Below, one piece after another: positions 26,015 to 33,623 of a stretch of DNA of 64,000 nucleotides. Made by a program: the position numbers and the translations under genes. The stretch is from positions 200,483-264,482 of the forward strand of contig DCLA01000005.1 of the NCBI GenBank assembly GCA_002320815.1. The letters are read 5' to 3'. This DNA comes from Myxococcales bacterium UBA1660 (GTDB lineage Bacteria > Myxococcota_A > Polyangia > Polyangiales > Houyiibacteriaceae). The notes beneath the pieces were generated by a model. It made no database searches and was not told where the DNA came from. It saw nothing but the letters and a program-made list of their open reading frames with translations. Each line of letters opens with the position of its first letter. The first letter of the stretch is position 1.

Positions 26015-26437
26015 TCAAAGCCCGTCGGGCCGCTCTGGATGCGGTAGTCGATCCGCAAGCTTCGGCTCGACGGTGCTGCGCACAGCTTCAAGGTTAGAGA
26101 GGCAGCTGAGAAAGTCCTCGCGTCTCGGCCGAAATCCTGGCTCGTACCGGACCTGCTCGCTGAGGTCTTTGAGCATGCGATAACCCTGATAGCACCTGGC
26201 CGCCTTGCCCTTTGAGAGCTCTGGCGCCTCGCGCATCGCGTTCTCGCGATCCTGGTGGCGCTTCGCCTCGAAGCGGTCACCCTTGGTGAGCAGGTACGCC
26301 TGCACAAGATGGAGGGCCGAGTAGAAGCGCACGACGATCGACCAAGCCCTCCCGCTCTCGTCGTCTCCGGCCCCAAGGTGAATGGCAAAGTCGCCGTTCG
26401 CCTTGCTCTTCCTCCAGTGGGTGCTGGCGTCCTCCAC
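26015..26437 (-). CDS. HEPN-domain-like protein, candidate toxin
   Basis: This 140-residue helical protein is read from a GTG at 26437, two bases after the stop of the preceding gene. It shows the HEPN pattern: WSIVVRFYSALHLVQAYLL in the first helix pair, RFEAKRH as the R-x5-H catalytic-type motif near the middle, and later LKDLSEQVRYEPGF and FLSCLSNLEAVRSTVEPKL. HEPN proteins are often RNases in toxin-antitoxin, CRISPR and abortive-infection systems. The partner here is not a recognisable MNT nucleotidyltransferase but two small unknown proteins. Its place at the edge of a mobile element fits a defence or maintenance role, which is inference. Confidence 0.65.
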   Translation of the reverse strand: MEDASTHWRKSKANGDFAIHLGAGDDESGRAWSIVVRFYSALHLVQAYLLTKGDRFEAKRHQDRENAMREAPELSKGKAARCYQGYRMLKDLSEQVRYEPGFRPRREDFLSCLSNLEAVRSTVEPKLADRLPHPERPDGL

Positions 26438-26439
26438 TG

Positions 26440-26820
26440 CTAGCGGACGTAGACCGGGGTGCTCCCGAGTGGGACCGCTTTGTGGTAAGCGCGGCCCTGG
26501 TGCGCGCGCACACGCACCTCCACCTCGCAAGACGATAGCGCTTCGCGCATGGCTTCCTCGGCCGCGATGAGGCGCTCGTAGACGTCTTCGTCATGCTCAG
26601 GGACCACGAAGAAGACCATGAGGATCTCCTCTTGGTCTCGGTCGCAGTAGATGGCGTCAGGCCTGGCCTCGGACAGGGTTCGCACGACGACATTGACCGC
26701 CGGGTCTAGGAACTTCACCGCAACGGGCGAGCCGTTATCGGCGATCCGATGGATGCCCGACTCCTCCCAGGGGCCGGAATGACGCAAGAGGGTGTCGTTG
26801 CTCGCGAGTTCAGCGCTCAT
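26440..26820 (-). CDS. middle gene of the HEPN cassette, unknown function
   Basis: The 126-residue acidic protein starts MSAELASNDTLLRHSGPWEE and ends LGSTPVYVR. The centre alternates strands and helices (DQEEILMVFFVVPEHDEDVY, then ERLIAAEEAMREAL, then CEVEVRVRAHQGRAYHK), which could be a small alpha/beta fold. The GS-x10-D-x-D motif of MNT antitoxins is absent. The start overlaps the end of the upstream gene by 11 bases and its stop is two bases before the HEPN gene start, so the three are almost certainly one operon. It is a candidate antitoxin or regulatory partner of the HEPN protein. Confidence 0.6.
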   Translation of the reverse strand: MSAELASNDTLLRHSGPWEESGIHRIADNGSPVAVKFLDPAVNVVVRTLSEARPDAIYCDRDQEEILMVFFVVPEHDEDVYERLIAAEEAMREALSSCEVEVRVRAHQGRAYHKAVPLGSTPVYVR

Positions 26821-27064
26821 CTTCGGTTCCCTCTTCAGGCCGCAGGTACTGGACGAGGACTTGATTGCTCACCACGACCAGCGGATCGCCTGCCTCGTTG
26901 CGCTCTCGAGTTGCGACTAGCATCTCGACAGGGAGGACACGCACCCGGACGGTGGCGCCGTCCCCGAGCGCATACTCGTTCCAGTGCTCTTCTCGAGTGG
27001 TGAAGTCGACGGATTCGACCTCGAGATCCCGCTCTCGGTACCTGATCGTCCGCTTCCGTCCCAT
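26810..27064 (-). CDS. first gene of the HEPN cassette, small unknown protein
   Basis: The 84-residue protein (MGRKRTIRYRERDLEVESVD...) contains EEHWNEYALGDGATVRVRVL followed by VVVSNQVLVQYLRP. This strand-rich layout with a W-N-E-Y motif and an 'R(V/L)(K/R)' strand recalls a small conserved family I have seen in bacteria and archaea, with no known activity. The ATG at 27064 has AGGA eight bases upstream; the ATG at 27073 would add three residues. It overlaps the next gene by 11 bases, and a 10-base palindrome lies just upstream. Confidence 0.6.
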   Translation of the reverse strand: MGRKRTIRYRERDLEVESVDFTTREEHWNEYALGDGATVRVRVLPVEMLVATRERNEAGDPLVVVSNQVLVQYLRPEEGTEDER

Positions 27065-27085
27065 GGAGTGCATCCTATGCATGTC

Positions 27086-27095
27086 CGTACGTACG
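27086..27095. promoter_or_regulatory. palindrome in the HEPN-cassette promoter region
   Basis: CGTACGTACG is a perfect 10-base palindrome 22-31 bases upstream of the ATG at 27064. Toxin-antitoxin operons are commonly autoregulated through such sites at this distance. No clear -35/-10 pair was found around it. Confidence 0.35.
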
Positions 27096-27214
27096 TCTGC
27101 AATGGGGCGGCGCTGACGGACCGCCCTCAGCGCGCCACTCCCGCGGCCGGCAAGAGGCATCAAAAACGCCCACATCGTCTCGACCTGGGGAACCTGCGCG
27201 CCAGGCCTGGCGTA

Positions 27215-27230
27215 TAGACTTCAAAGTCTA
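27215..27230. promoter_or_regulatory. inverted repeat TAGACTT-CA-AAGTCTA
   Basis: A perfect 7-base inverted repeat with a two-base spacer lies in the 27175-27375 gap between the XRE-like gene and the HEPN cassette. It stands out because it is AT-rich in GC-rich surroundings. It could be an operator for the XRE-like protein or a weak terminator; no T-tract follows on either strand. Confidence 0.35.
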
Positions 27231-27375
27231 CTTCGGCGTCCCCGGGCCCCGCAGGGGCGCCCAAAGGCGATCCGTCGGGTCGTCCCCTCCGACAAGCACC
27301 AGGTTGAAGCCACGAACTCGCCGCCGGGCATGGGCGCGTTCTCGGCGCCCGGGGCGGTGGGTTGCCTGGGCGGGG

Positions 27376-27594
27376 TCAGAGAATCTCGCCGACGGCGTCC
27401 TCGGCGATCCCGAGGACGTGGCAGAGCCGGCGATACTCGGCCTCCGTCGGGCTGCCCTCGACGCCGCGCTCCCAGTCCATCAAGGCGCCGTAACTGATCT
27501 CCGAAGCGGCGGCTATCTCCTCGAGGTCGTCGCCGCGGTTGCGGCAGTAGTTGAGCACCCGGTGGAGCTTCAGGGCATCGATGCGTACAGGCAT
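27376..27594 (-). CDS. small XRE-type helix-turn-helix protein
   Basis: The 72-residue protein is little more than an XRE/Cro HTH: LHRVLNYCRNRGDDLEEIAA, ASEISYGALMDWERG, then TEAEYRRLCHVLGIAEDAV. It probably binds DNA as a dimer and may control the flanking structural operon or the HEPN cassette. The ATG at 27594 gives MPVRIDALKLHR. It is the third XRE-like protein of the element, after the Cro/repressor pair at 37 kb. Confidence 0.7.
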   Translation of the reverse strand: MPVRIDALKLHRVLNYCRNRGDDLEEIAAASEISYGALMDWERGVEGSPTEAEYRRLCHVLGIAEDAVGEIL

Positions 27595-27721
27595 GGGTTC
27601 ACGCTACTACTCACCCGTGACATCGCTGGCGACGCGAAGAGGACGCCGAGCCGCTCCGGTTGGATTCGTCGAGGAATCAGGTCGATTCGGGGGCTCTGAG
27701 GGGACCCCGCTCCGGTGGCGT

Positions 27722-28051
27722 TCAGCCGTTCCCCATGCCGCCGGAGCCAGCGGCCTTGCCCCCGCCATCCACTCCGCCGCCGCTCTTGCCGTTCCCGGCC
27801 TCGTTGCCCAGGTAGGCGCGGAAGCTGGCCACGTCGCGCGTGACCTGAGCCTCGACATCTTCCGGGGCGATGGCGAGGTCGAAGCGCAGGCCTCGCCCCT
27901 TCGTGCCCCGCTTCTCGTCGGAGTAGAGCGTCACGAGCAGCGTGGTCGGCCGGTCCTGCTCGATGGTGAACTCCCACCGCATGTCGGGCGCTTGCTTCTC
28001 GAGCTCGCGGACGGTGGTGTCGACGAGCTCGCCAAGGGTCATGGTTGCCAT
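27722..28051 (-). CDS. phage-type small protein, unknown
   Basis: This 109-residue protein has a folded N-terminal part (MTLGELVDTTVRELEKQAPD, then WEFTIEQDRPTTLLVTLYSD) and a Gly/Lys-rich tail (GKSGGGVDGGGKAAGSGGMG). It is the last gene of the structural operon, 48 bases after the baseplate gene. I do not recognise a family. The glycine-rich end suggests a flexible extension. Confidence 0.55.
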   Translation of the reverse strand: MATMTLGELVDTTVRELEKQAPDMRWEFTIEQDRPTTLLVTLYSDEKRGTKGRGLRFDLAIAPEDVEAQVTRDVASFRAYLGNEAGNGKSGGGVDGGGKAAGSGGMGNG

Positions 28052-28099
28052 GCCCCCAGCCTGGCACGAGGCCGCGACGGGCCCCGTACCTCGATCGGC

Positions 28100-29116
28100 C
28101 TACACCCACACCAGCGAGTAGAACTCGTTGAACGCCAGCGCCGGCGGCTGCGCGCTCGTGATGGTGTGCCGGCTGGCGCCGGGGACGTTGGCGATCGCTG
28201 CGGTGAGCTGGCTATTCGAGACCTGCTGACCGGGCGGGACGGTCGCCAGGAAGCCCTTCGCGGCGGCCTCGATGGCGAGGAGCAGGTCGGGGTCGGAGCT
28301 CTCCAGGGTGATGGAGAACGGCAGGTCGACGGACTGCGCGGCGACGAGCTCCACGGTGATCGCCTCGGTGTCGGGCCACTCCCGGGAGGCGAGCTCGCGG
28401 ACGGTCTCGATGCGCGCCGCGGAGGGCTCCGTCGGGTACCCGTCGCGGCCGGCGTCGGTGAACGGGAGCTGGTAGACGCCTCCGGCGAGCGGCCCGTTTC
28501 GGCATGCCCTGATCACTCCGGGCACACCCTCGACCGCCTGGGCGTAGTCCTCGGCGGTGCCGCCGCGACGAGGGCCACGGAAGCGGCGCACGACCCGGGC
28601 CCGCCAGGTGGCGACGTCTTCGGCGTCCGCGCCGCCGGTGACGCCCGGGGAGAGGACCAGCGGCACTATCCCACTGTCGGGGTCGGTCTGGTCGGTCAGC
28701 GGCAACCCGCCGTAGATGAAGGCCTCCCCCGCGGCGAGCGCCCGAATGCGCTGCACGACGTTGGAGCCAGAACTCCCCACCACGCCGCTCGTCACCTCGA
28801 CGTCGTATCCCGCAGGGGCGCGGAAGACCCGGCCCTCGGGGATCTCTGTCGCGTGCTGCACCTCGCCCTCGGCGTAGCTGGCGCGGCGGCGGGGCACGTC
28901 GAGGTTCTGGGCCCACCGGCGCAAGCTGTCCTCGCTGCAGGTGGTCGGGAAGACCTGCGCCTCGATCCAATCGGCGTAGCCGTAGAGCCCATGGGCCACG
29001 CTCGCGACGACGCCGACGAGGATGGCTTCGGCGCTCCCAGGGGTCACGGGGGCGAACCGGGCGGCGATGTCCGTCTTGATGCGGTCCGCGATGTGACGGA
29101 AGGTCGGGCGGGTCAT
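28100..29116 (-). CDS. phage baseplate assembly protein J (gp47-like)
   Basis: This 338-residue protein follows the baseplate J/gp47 pattern. It has an N-terminal helix bundle (FRHIADRIKTDIAARF, ILVGVVASVAHGLYGYADW), then CSEDSLRRWAQNLDVPRR, a beta region with VFRAPAGYDVEVTSG, and the family hallmark RFRGPRRGGTAEDYAQAVEG then VPGVIRA. In contractile phages J forms the baseplate wedge. Finding J without tube, sheath or the usual W and I-tail partners is odd. It may be a relic or may be used to alter a helper's tail. It lies three bases after the 63-residue gene on the same strand. Confidence 0.85.
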   Translation of the reverse strand: MTRPTFRHIADRIKTDIAARFAPVTPGSAEAILVGVVASVAHGLYGYADWIEAQVFPTTCSEDSLRRWAQNLDVPRRRASYAEGEVQHATEIPEGRVFRAPAGYDVEVTSGVVGSSGSNVVQRIRALAAGEAFIYGGLPLTDQTDPDSGIVPLVLSPGVTGGADAEDVATWRARVVRRFRGPRRGGTAEDYAQAVEGVPGVIRACRNGPLAGGVYQLPFTDAGRDGYPTEPSAARIETVRELASREWPDTEAITVELVAAQSVDLPFSITLESSDPDLLLAIEAAAKGFLATVPPGQQVSNSQLTAAIANVPGASRHTITSAQPPALAFNEFYSLVWV

Positions 29117-29119
29117 GGG

Positions 29120-29311
29120 TCAGTTCCAAGTGGTGACCTGGGCCTCGCGGTGCGAGAGCACCAATCGCGCGTAGGTCCGTCGGGTCTGGTGGTCGTGAAG
29201 CTCGAGGACGTCGGCGAGCTCGGCGCCGGGGTCTTCGACAAGGGGCCCGGGGCGCGCGCTGGTGAGCCAGGGCACCAGGGCGGCCACGAACCGGGCGTCG
29301 GCGGGCTTCAC
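29120..29311 (-). CDS. small protein between the protease and baseplate genes
   Basis: The 63-residue protein begins MKPADARFVAALVPWLTSAR and ends SHREAQVTTWN. The start overlaps the stop of the protease gene (ATGA) and its stop is three bases before the baseplate gene, so it is translated within the same operon. No family is recognised. Confidence 0.55.
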   Translation of the reverse strand: MKPADARFVAALVPWLTSARPGPLVEDPGAELADVLELHDHQTRRTYARLVLSHREAQVTTWN

Positions 29312-30249
29312 TTGCTCGCCGCCCAGGGGTCGAAGGGCTCGCGCTCGGGGAAGCCGAAGCGGGCGCAGAACGAGGCATAGGCGGCCTCGTCGCCGGCCGA
29401 CCGCATGGGCTGGGCGAAGAATCGCTCCGGGTCGATGCCGTGGGTCTCGAGGAGCGCAGCCACGGCCGGGGTGCCGCGGTAGGGGATCCCGTACCGGCGG
29501 CAGAAGAGCATCCGGGCCTCAGCTTCGGCGGCGCTGGCCTCGAGGGCCTCCGAGACGCCGGAGGGGTCCTTCGCGGCCAGGGCGCGGAAGTGCTCGCTGT
29601 AGGCACTGGGGATCGCCCCGCGCCGGGTGTGAGTGGCGACCATCGCGTCGAGCTGGGCATTCAGGCCGGTCCGGGTGAGACCGCGGTCCGTCTGGAGAGA
29701 GGGCGAGGACGCGCCGGGGGCCGGGCGTCGGGCTTGCTGGGCGTGGATGGCGGACATGGTGAGGTTGGGGCGATTGGTGAGGCCGAAGTTGACGAAGGCG
29801 CGGAGCACGGGGAGCCCGCCCTCGTCGTCGCCGTCGCGCTTGTGGAAGCGGACCGCGGGCGAGATGAAACGGAACTCCTTGTCGGCGATCATCTCCGCGC
29901 CCTTGGGCGTCCAGCTCTCGACGTGCGCCCAGAAGCCGGCGGCCTTGCCGTCTCGCGCTTCGGGTAGGTACTCGAGGCGGTCGACCCATCCGTAGGCCCG
30001 CGTATCCCCGGTGAGGAACGAGGCGTGGTCGACGTCGAGCATCGCGGGCATGCGGGAGGCGGCGATCACGGCGTCGGGGTCCTCGATGCGGAACGAGCGG
30101 CCGTCGGCGGCCTCGGCGACTGGGCCAGCGGGCGCGACGTGGAGCTCGCGGGGCGGCGTGCTGCGGCCGCCTGCCGCGGCGGCGGCGGGGATCAGGCCAG
30201 CGCGGTGGAGGTCCACGCTGCCCAGGGTGTCGATGCTCTCGGTGGTCAT
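29308..30249 (-). CDS. Mu-I-like capsid maturation protease/scaffold protein
   Basis: The 313-residue protein resembles the Mu gpI type (COG4388). An N-terminal protease part contains MLDVDHASFLTGDTRAYGW, GFWAHVESWTPKGAEMI and EFRFISPAVRFHKR; the C-terminal part is scaffold-like, with LDAMVATHTRRGAIPSAYSE. In Mu-like phages the full protein cleaves scaffold and capsid during prohead maturation. The expected downstream major capsid gene is absent. The C-terminal motif recurs in the separate protein at 30760-31158. The ATG at 30249 (MTTESIDTLGSVD) is four bases after the stop of the preceding gene. Confidence 0.8.
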   Translation of the reverse strand: MTTESIDTLGSVDLHRAGLIPAAAAAGGRSTPPRELHVAPAGPVAEAADGRSFRIEDPDAVIAASRMPAMLDVDHASFLTGDTRAYGWVDRLEYLPEARDGKAAGFWAHVESWTPKGAEMIADKEFRFISPAVRFHKRDGDDEGGLPVLRAFVNFGLTNRPNLTMSAIHAQQARRPAPGASSPSLQTDRGLTRTGLNAQLDAMVATHTRRGAIPSAYSEHFRALAAKDPSGVSEALEASAAEAEARMLFCRRYGIPYRGTPAVAALLETHGIDPERFFAQPMRSAGDEAAYASFCARFGFPEREPFDPWAASK

Positions 30250-30253
30250 GGCG

Positions 30254-30670
30254 TCAGTCCATCGCGATCGGGTGTTCGACGAAGACGGCGCCGCCCTCGA
30301 GCTTGGCGACGTACCCAGCCGGGGAGCGCGCGCCCTCACCGTCCGTGAGCGCCACCGTGCGGGGCCCGGCCCAGTAGCAGGGGAGCCCCAGGTGCTCGTT
30401 GCCGATCTCGTCGGCGCCGGTGCTGTTGGCGTAGGCGAAGCCCTCGGGACCGGAGCGGTAGACGACGACGCGAACGTCGCCGTTGGCGCCGCCGGTGTTG
30501 TCGGCGCCGCGGTGGACGGCCTTGCCGATGGTCTTCAGGGCGGGCGCCTCGGCTGCGGGGACGGCGAACGCGGAGGCGTTCAGACAGACGCCGTCGCCGG
30601 GCTCGATGACCGCACCCGCCGCCATGGGCAGCGAGATGGAGCGGAGGGGGGAGTATTGGAGCTGTGACAT
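30254..30670 (-). CDS. small capsid-associated (decoration-like) protein
   Basis: The 138-residue protein is beta-rich: GAVIEPGDGVCLNASAFAVP, GKAVHRGADNTGG, DVRVVVYRSGPEGFAYAN and YVAKLEGGAVFVEHPI. The layout is like DUF2190/gpD-type capsid cement proteins that coat phage heads next to protease genes. The ATG at 30670 (MSQLQYSPLRS) follows GAGG at a good distance. It sits directly before the protease gene in the operon. The assignment rests on layout and position. Confidence 0.6.
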   Translation of the reverse strand: MSQLQYSPLRSISLPMAAGAVIEPGDGVCLNASAFAVPAAEAPALKTIGKAVHRGADNTGGANGDVRVVVYRSGPEGFAYANSTGADEIGNEHLGLPCYWAGPRTVALTDGEGARSPAGYVAKLEGGAVFVEHPIAMD

Positions 30671-30759
30671 GGAGATCCTCGGGTCGGGGGTAGGTAGACC
30701 GCTGCGCGGCGAGCCAACGGGACAGGAGGGGCCCTTCCCGCCGCGCAGCAGGTCAGAAG

Positions 30760-31158
30760 TCAGTCGTCGCCGCCCTCGGGCTTCTCGATCCCGAAGCGTT
30801 CGCGGAAGGCGCTGCGCGCGGCGTCGCGCTCGGTAGGGAGCTCCGGCCACTCGACCGGCTGCAGAAGCGTCGGCTTCGCGCCCAGGTGGCGCTTGGCGGC
30901 CTCGAAGTCGGCGTGCGCGGTGCGGCGGTAGAAGGCGCGCTCCGACGGCATGATGGCGCCGCGCTTCGTGTGGAGGTCGAGGAGCTCCTCGACGCGGCGA
31001 GCCTGGAGCTGGGCCGCTTCGGCCTGCAGCGCGTAGAGCTGCTCTCGGGCGGCTTCCACCTGGGCGGCGGGCTGTGCCTGCAGCTGCGATTCCAGGTCGG
31101 CGATGCGGGCATGGAGGGCGCCCACGTCGGCGGTGTCGGTCATGGTGTCGTCGGCCAT
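30760..31158 (-). CDS. scaffold-like protein, paralogue of the protease C-terminal part
   Basis: This 132-residue protein has a coiled-coil first half (ALHARIADLESQLQAQPAAQ, then EAAREQLYALQAEAAQLQAR). It then shows LLDLHTKRGAIMPSERAFYR, which parallels LDAMVATHTRRGAIPSAYSE in the Mu-I-like protein. The shared T-(K/R)-R-G-A-I motif and coiled coil indicate a scaffold module standing alone. Satellites are known to carry their own scaffold to change capsid size; that use here is inference. The stop of the next upstream gene lies five bases before its start. Confidence 0.65.
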   Translation of the reverse strand: MADDTMTDTADVGALHARIADLESQLQAQPAAQVEAAREQLYALQAEAAQLQARRVEELLDLHTKRGAIMPSERAFYRRTAHADFEAAKRHLGAKPTLLQPVEWPELPTERDAARSAFRERFGIEKPEGGDD

Positions 31159-31162
31159 CGGG

Positions 31163-31450
31163 TCAGCTCTCCGCCAGCTCTTCGACGATGAGCCCGCGGT
31201 GGTACGTGAACCCCTCGATGTCGTTGTCGGTCAGGTCGACCACCTCGAAGAGGGTCGGCTCATCGGTGAAGACGTGGCCCCGGACCGCGAGGGCTCGCCC
31301 GGGCGGAAGCAGGCCAGGCCGCATGATGTCCTGTGCGTACCGGGCGGGCTCGGTGTCGAAGTCCTCTCGGAGGCGGACGGAGATCCGCGACGTGATGACG
31401 TCGCCCCGCTTGGCGACCTTGCTGATGACTCGGCTCTTGACGTGGTTCAT
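31163..31450 (-). CDS. phage-type protein of unknown function
   Basis: The 95-residue protein begins MNHVKSRVISKVAKRGDVIT and has a beta-rich C-terminus (ALAVRGHVFTDEPTLFEVVD). It lies between the coiled-coil and scaffold-like genes with gaps of eight and four bases. It might be a head-completion or joining protein from its position and size, but no motif proves this. Confidence 0.5.
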   Translation of the reverse strand: MNHVKSRVISKVAKRGDVITSRISVRLREDFDTEPARYAQDIMRPGLLPPGRALAVRGHVFTDEPTLFEVVDLTDNDIEGFTYHRGLIVEELAES

Positions 31451-31458
31451 GGGGCTTC

Positions 31459-32340
31459 TCAGTGCTGGGGGGTCGAGGTGAGGCAGCGCGCGATGAAGGC
31501 GCGGCTGAGGTCGAGGTCGAAGGAGCGGGCCCGGTCGGCGAGCTCCTCGGTGAGCGCCTGGGCGCTGGTCGGCGAGAACGAGGGCGCGGTCCGGCCGGCG
31601 GCACGCATCGCGGTGGTCGCCTCGTCGGGAAGCGAACTCGCGTCGTCGCGGCGGCGCCGGAGCTCCTCGAGACCAGACCGGAGCGCATCCATGGCGCTCA
31701 CCACCTGGTCGACGGCCTCAGCGATGGCGTCCTGCGACTGCTTCACCGCGAGCGGATAGAGCGCCTCGGCGATGTCGGCCTCGACGGAGAGGAGCTCCCC
31801 TTGCGCCACCTGGGCGGCGTCGAGGGCCTTGTCGGCGAGGGTCTTCGCCCGATGCGCTCGGACCCGGGCTTGCGACCACGAGGGGTTGAGCTCCTCGACG
31901 GCTTCCCAGGTGCCCTCACCGTCGGCGAAGGCGGTCTCGGCGACGTCGACGGCGCGGCGGGCTTCCTCTTCGGCGCCGACCGCGGCGTCTCGCTCGGCGA
32001 CGGCCTGGGCGGCGGCGGCGAGGGTCTCGTCAGCCTGAGCGGCGGCGCCCTGGTAGCGCTTGCGGTGCTGACCGGCGAGCTTCTTGTCGAAGTCGCCGAG
32101 GCGGTCGACGAGGTAGTCCCCTCCGTCGGCGTGCTCGAAGACCCGAACGTCGACGTCGTGGCGGTGGGCGGCGCTGTAGAGCGAGTCGAGCTGGTGAGGC
32201 GGCACCTCGGCGAGGGGGATGGCCACCCACTCGGCCCCGAACATGCGGCCCATGAGCTTCGCCTCGGTGTCGCCGAGGGCGCGAATCATCACGTGGGGAA
32301 CGTCGAGGCGCGGAGGCAGGGCGGGAGCGGTGCTCGTCAT
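31459..32340 (-). CDS. coiled-coil protein, unknown
   Basis: The 293-residue protein has a compact N-terminal part (about 1-95, including MGRMFGAEWVAIPLAEVPPH) and a long Ala/Glu-rich coiled coil (about 100-260, such as AAQAVAERDAAVGAEEEARR). The start overlaps the preceding zinc-protein stop (ATGA). It could be a tape-measure-like, scaffold-like or regulatory protein; the sequence does not decide between these. Confidence 0.55.
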   Translation of the reverse strand: MTSTAPALPPRLDVPHVMIRALGDTEAKLMGRMFGAEWVAIPLAEVPPHQLDSLYSAAHRHDVDVRVFEHADGGDYLVDRLGDFDKKLAGQHRKRYQGAAAQADETLAAAAQAVAERDAAVGAEEEARRAVDVAETAFADGEGTWEAVEELNPSWSQARVRAHRAKTLADKALDAAQVAQGELLSVEADIAEALYPLAVKQSQDAIAEAVDQVVSAMDALRSGLEELRRRRDDASSLPDEATTAMRAAGRTAPSFSPTSAQALTEELADRARSFDLDLSRAFIARCLTSTPQH

Positions 32341-32726
32341 GCCTTCACCGTGGCGCCGCTGGTGGGCCCCGAACCACGGCCCACTGCCACTTTTCTGGCC
32401 GCGAGCTCCTCAACCACCCGGGCGATCACCCGGTCGTCCACGTCTTCGGCCTCGAGCACCTGGCGGACGGCCGTGCTCACCTCGTCGATGGTCTCCGACC
32501 GCTCCGCCATCGCCCGGCAAGCGGCGGCGCGCTCGGGGAGCTGCCCAGTGCTCGAGGAGCACCCCGAGGACCGGCCCCGGCGGAGGTCGTGGCCGAACAC
32601 GGTCGCGGTGTGGCGGCAGGTGCAGCGGACGACCCATCGGCCTCGGCGTTGGTTGCCGATGAAGCCCGCCTCGGCGCGGCGCACCACGCGCCACCGGCCG
32701 AAGGTGTCGCCGACCTCGATGCTCAC
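32337..32726 (-). CDS. phage zinc-binding 'GD-FGRW' domain protein (copy A)
   Basis: Residues 1-55 hold the pattern GDTFGRWRVVRR ... VVRCTCRHTATVFGHDLRRG, then SSGCSS. This is a small zinc-ribbon-like module found on many phage proteins, often beside AP2 or HNH domains. The remaining 70 residues are helical (TIDEVSTAVRQVLEAEDVDD). It overlaps the TerS-like gene (GTGA) and the coiled-coil gene (ATGA). A shorter copy of the module occurs at 33624-33854. Confidence 0.65.
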   Translation of the reverse strand: MSIEVGDTFGRWRVVRRAEAGFIGNQRRGRWVVRCTCRHTATVFGHDLRRGRSSGCSSSTGQLPERAAACRAMAERSETIDEVSTAVRQVLEAEDVDDRVIARVVEELAARKVAVGRGSGPTSGATVKA

Positions 32727-33289
32727 CCCTCCGGCTCCTCGTCGTCGCCGTCGTCGTCGTCGGGCGCCACCAGGAGGGCGACCGCGGCGGCCTCACCCGG
32801 GATCGCGGGCTTGCTCCCGGCCTTCGCGTGGAGCCACTCCATGAAGCCGAGGCAGACGTCGAGACTCAGGGTTCCCGCGTCGACGTCGGCTCGCATGTCC
32901 TCGACGAGCTCCCGGATCCAGTCCTGCGCCAGGTTCTCGATGCGGATCCGCTGGCCCCACTCGGCCGGCAATCGGGCCCGAAGTAGCGCCTGGCGCGCCT
33001 TCCAGTCCTCGTTGCCCTTGATGTCCACGCCCCGGCGGATCTCGCTCTCGATGCCGTCCAGGAAGTCGGCCTCGGCGACGAGGGCGGCCCGGAGCAACGT
33101 GGCGTACGGCTCGCGGCCGGCGTCGGCCTGGCTCATCCAGCGGTCCAGGGTCGAGCTCGGGACACCGACCTTGGCCGCGGTGGTTCGGCGGGAGCTGCCG
33201 CGCCCGAGCACGTTGGCGATTTGCTGGGCGAGCTCTTCGGTGAGGCCGAGGGGGCGGCCGACCTTCTTGGGCATCTCAGATTCGGACAT
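32723..33289 (-). CDS. terminase small subunit-like protein
   Basis: The 188-residue protein starts with a HTH typical of phage TerS: KKVGRPLGLTEELAQQIANV, then SRRTTAAKVGVPSSTLDRWM. An alpha-helical middle follows, with AALVAEADFLDGIESEIRRG and KARQALLRARLPAEWGQRIR, and the C-terminus is acidic. TerS recognises the packaging site and recruits the large terminase. No large subunit is encoded here, as in satellites that redirect a helper's terminase. The ATG at 33289 has GGAG eight bases upstream; a GTG at 33292 is an alternative. Confidence 0.7.
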   Translation of the reverse strand: MSESEMPKKVGRPLGLTEELAQQIANVLGRGSSRRTTAAKVGVPSSTLDRWMSQADAGREPYATLLRAALVAEADFLDGIESEIRRGVDIKGNEDWKARQALLRARLPAEWGQRIRIENLAQDWIRELVEDMRADVDAGTLSLDVCLGFMEWLHAKAGSKPAIPGEAAAVALLVAPDDDDGDDEEPEG

Positions 33290-33623
33290 CACGGATTCTC
33301 CGTCGAAAGCGGGGTGGTCCCTCGCGCGCGCGCGCGATTGACCCGAAACCCGGTTGTGAGGCGGGCGGGTGAGGCGGTGGGATGCCCGCCAGGGGCGCTA
33401 GGAACGCGTCCAGCGGCCGGGAGCGTGGAGGCGACCACCGGGGCGGATGCGGCGAGAACGGGGCTCAGGGGCGCCCAGGGCGCCGGGAGGGCCACGCATC
33501 GGGGCGCGGCGCTATAGGCCGGTTCCTCCCGAGAAATTTCCTTCCGGTGGGCACGGGACTGGGCATGGGGGGTGGGTCGGAATAAAAGGGCCCCCCGGTC
33601 TGGGGTGGTAACCGTTGCCACGC
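33290..33623. other. non-coding gap upstream of the TerS-like gene, possible packaging site
   Basis: These 330 bases hold no convincing gene. They contain a run of alternating C and G at about 33331-33344, GGGCCC followed by four T residues on the minus strand near 33584-33592 (a weak terminator for the zinc-protein gene), and several GGCGGG repeats around 33361-33380. A cos or pac site often lies next to terS; nothing in the sequence proves one here. Confidence 0.3.

Noticed and set aside
25822..26097. A 91-codon plus-strand frame starting at 25822
   Set aside because: It is out of frame with the integrase tail and partly antisense to the HEPN-like gene; the tail frame with four cysteines is the better explanation of this DNA.
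27175..27375. A gene between the HEPN cassette and the XRE-like gene
   Set aside because: No frame has a start, composition or motif worth calling; only the inverted repeat at 27215-27230 stands out.
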